Below are positions 5,384 to 6,460 of a DNA stretch of 6,460 nt, piece by piece. Under the pieces are notes generated by a model, which had not been told where the DNA came from, searched no databases, and saw only the letters and a list, made by a program, of their open reading frames with translations. The DNA is taken from NCBI GenBank assembly GCA_035472475.1, contig DATIPA010000124.1:1-6460 (forward strand), read 5' to 3'. A program made the position numbers and the translations under genes. Source of the DNA: JAFAXD01 sp035472475. GTDB lineage: Bacteria; Pseudomonadota; Alphaproteobacteria; Rhizobiales; Xanthobacteraceae. The stretch's first letter is position 1, and each line of letters begins with the position of its first letter.

Positions 5384-6460
5384 TCAGGCCGCGACCCGCG
5401 GCAAGTCAAGGATCGCCTTCAGCCCCGGGGCATTGTCCTCAAGCTTGAGCTCACCCCCGTGCAGCCGGGCGACCGCCGCGGCGAGGCTCAGCCCGAGCCC
5501 TGAGCCGGGTTTGGTCCGGCTCTGCTCGAGGCGCACGAAGCGCTCCACCACGTGGGCGCGATCCGACGCCGGAATACCGGGGCCGCCGTCGCGAACCGCG
5601 AGCCTGATGCGATCGCCCTCTGCGCCGGCCGTCACCAGGATCTCGGAGACCGCGCCGTTGGCGCCGTTCGGTCCGGGCTCAGCCGCGTATTTGATCGCAT
5701 TGTCGACGAGGTTCGCGAGCGCCTGGCTGACCAACTCACGGTTACCCTTAACGGGCGCCGACGTCGTCTCCACGCGCAGCGCGAGGCCCTTGTCATCGGC
5801 CAGCGGTTCATAAAGTTCGCTTACGTCATGGGCAACTTCGGCGGCGTCGAACTCGGACATCCCTTCCCGCGCTTCGCCCGATTCGGCGCGCGCGATCATG
5901 AGTAGCGCGTTGAAGGTGCGAATGAGCCCGTCGGATTCCTCGATCGTGGCTTCCAGCGCCGAGCGATAGCCGGCTTCGTCCTTGGTGGTCCGTAACGCCT
6001 CCTCGGCGTGGTTGCGCAGACGCGTCAGCGGCGTACGCAGGTCATGCGCGACGTTGTCGGAAACCTCCTTGAGCCCGCGCATCAACGCTTCGATGCGCTC
6101 CAACATGGCGTTGAGGTTGGATGCCAGCCGGTCGAGCTCATCACCTGACCCGGCGATCGGAAGGCGGCCGGAGAGATCTCCCGCCATGATGGTCTGCGCC
6201 GTGTGCGTCATCGCATCGACCCGGTTGAGCACGCGCCGGCTGACAAATACGCCGCCGGCAATTCCCAGGATCATCACGATCGCCAGTGACCAGCGTCCGG
6301 CATTGGCGATGATGTCGAACAGCCGTTCGCGCTCTTCCAGATCGCGGCCGACCAAAAGGTGGAAGCCGCCCGGCAGCTGCAGCACCCGCACCAGGGCGCG
6401 ATGTTCGGCGGTTTCGGGCTCCTCGAGGCGGCGGTAGACGGTTTCCATCCAACCCGGCTT
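5384..6460 (-). CDS. HAMP-domain sensor histidine kinase (5' end outside the window)
   Basis: 358 codons are visible, ending at TGA (complement of 5384-5386). The frame stays open to the edge, so the first TM helix and most of the periplasmic sensor are missing. Residue numbers start at the in-frame Met at 6446-6448, which is unlikely to be the true start. Residues 1-50 are the end of the sensor part. Residues about 53-70 (SLAIVMILGIAGGVFVS) form a TM helix. HAMP follows at about 71-123 and the dimerisation domain from about 124, with phospho-acceptor H135 in VAHDLRTPLTRLR. The ATPase domain has the N-box NLVDNAIKY (246-254), G1 DGGPGIP (287-293), F-box ERFVRL (302-307) and G2 GSGLGLSLA (315-323). 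All catalytic motifs are intact, so it should autophosphorylate at the inner membrane and pass phosphate to an OmpR-type regulator, probably encoded just upstream. The signal is unknown. Its position in front of glnE suggests shared transcription. Confidence 0.93.
   Translation of the reverse strand, partial: KPGWMETVYRRLEEPETAEHRALVRVLQLPGGFHLLVGRDLEERERLFDIIANAGRWSLAIVMILGIAGGVFVSRRVLNRVDAMTHTAQTIMAGDLSGRLPIAGSGDELDRLASNLNAMLERIEALMRGLKEVSDNVAHDLRTPLTRLRNHAEEALRTTKDEAGYRSALEATIEESDGLIRTFNALLMIARAESGEAREGMSEFDAAEVAHDVSELYEPLADDKGLALRVETTSAPVKGNRELVSQALANLVDNAIKYAAEPGPNGANGAVSEILVTAGAEGDRIRLAVRDGGPGIPASDRAHVVERFVRLEQSRTKPGSGLGLSLAAAVARLHGGELKLEDNAPGLKAILDLPRVAA

Overview
The window looks like chromosomal DNA of a high-GC alphaproteobacterium, most likely of the Bradyrhizobium/Rhodopseudomonas group. 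This rests on the very GC-rich codon use of the two right-hand genes, the style of the 985-residue GlnE, and the sensor kinase placed directly in front of glnE. The assignment comes from recognising protein families, not from a database search.

Right part (2417-6460, minus strand): a conserved two-gene block. A HAMP-type sensor histidine kinase runs in from the right edge. Nine bases after its stop comes glnE, the bifunctional adenylyltransferase/deadenylylase that sets glutamine synthetase activity. The two are probably cotranscribed, with the kinase promoter and any partner response regulator outside the window.

Left edge (1-82, plus strand): the last 26 codons of a protein that resembles the C-terminus of ClpP, the Clp protease peptidase subunit.

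Middle (83-2416): about 2.3 kb of gene-poor, accessory-looking DNA. Parts of it are clearly lower in GC than glnE. It holds a 51-codon minus-strand ORF with a good ribosome binding site and an LYHFT-type N-terminus (219-374). It also holds a 60-codon plus-strand gene for a four-cysteine, probably zinc-binding small protein (606-788), whose stop codon lies inside a perfect 8-bp inverted repeat. Two apparent gene remnants lie head to head. One is a minus-strand relic resembling the C-terminal half of an M41/FtsH-type peptidase that has lost its HExxH site (1196-2020). The other is a plus-strand fragment resembling the C-terminal part of an S24/LexA-like repressor that lacks the catalytic serine and lysine (about 1971-2315). 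The 789-1195 stretch holds no gene I can support.

The simplest reading is a conserved kinase-glnE operon whose downstream side has collected and is losing accessory, possibly prophage-derived, genes. I do not see a convincing new multi-gene system. The points most worth checking are the small cysteine protein, the truncated LYHFT ORF, the two damaged peptidase-family relics meeting at one junction, and the kinase-GlnE coupling.
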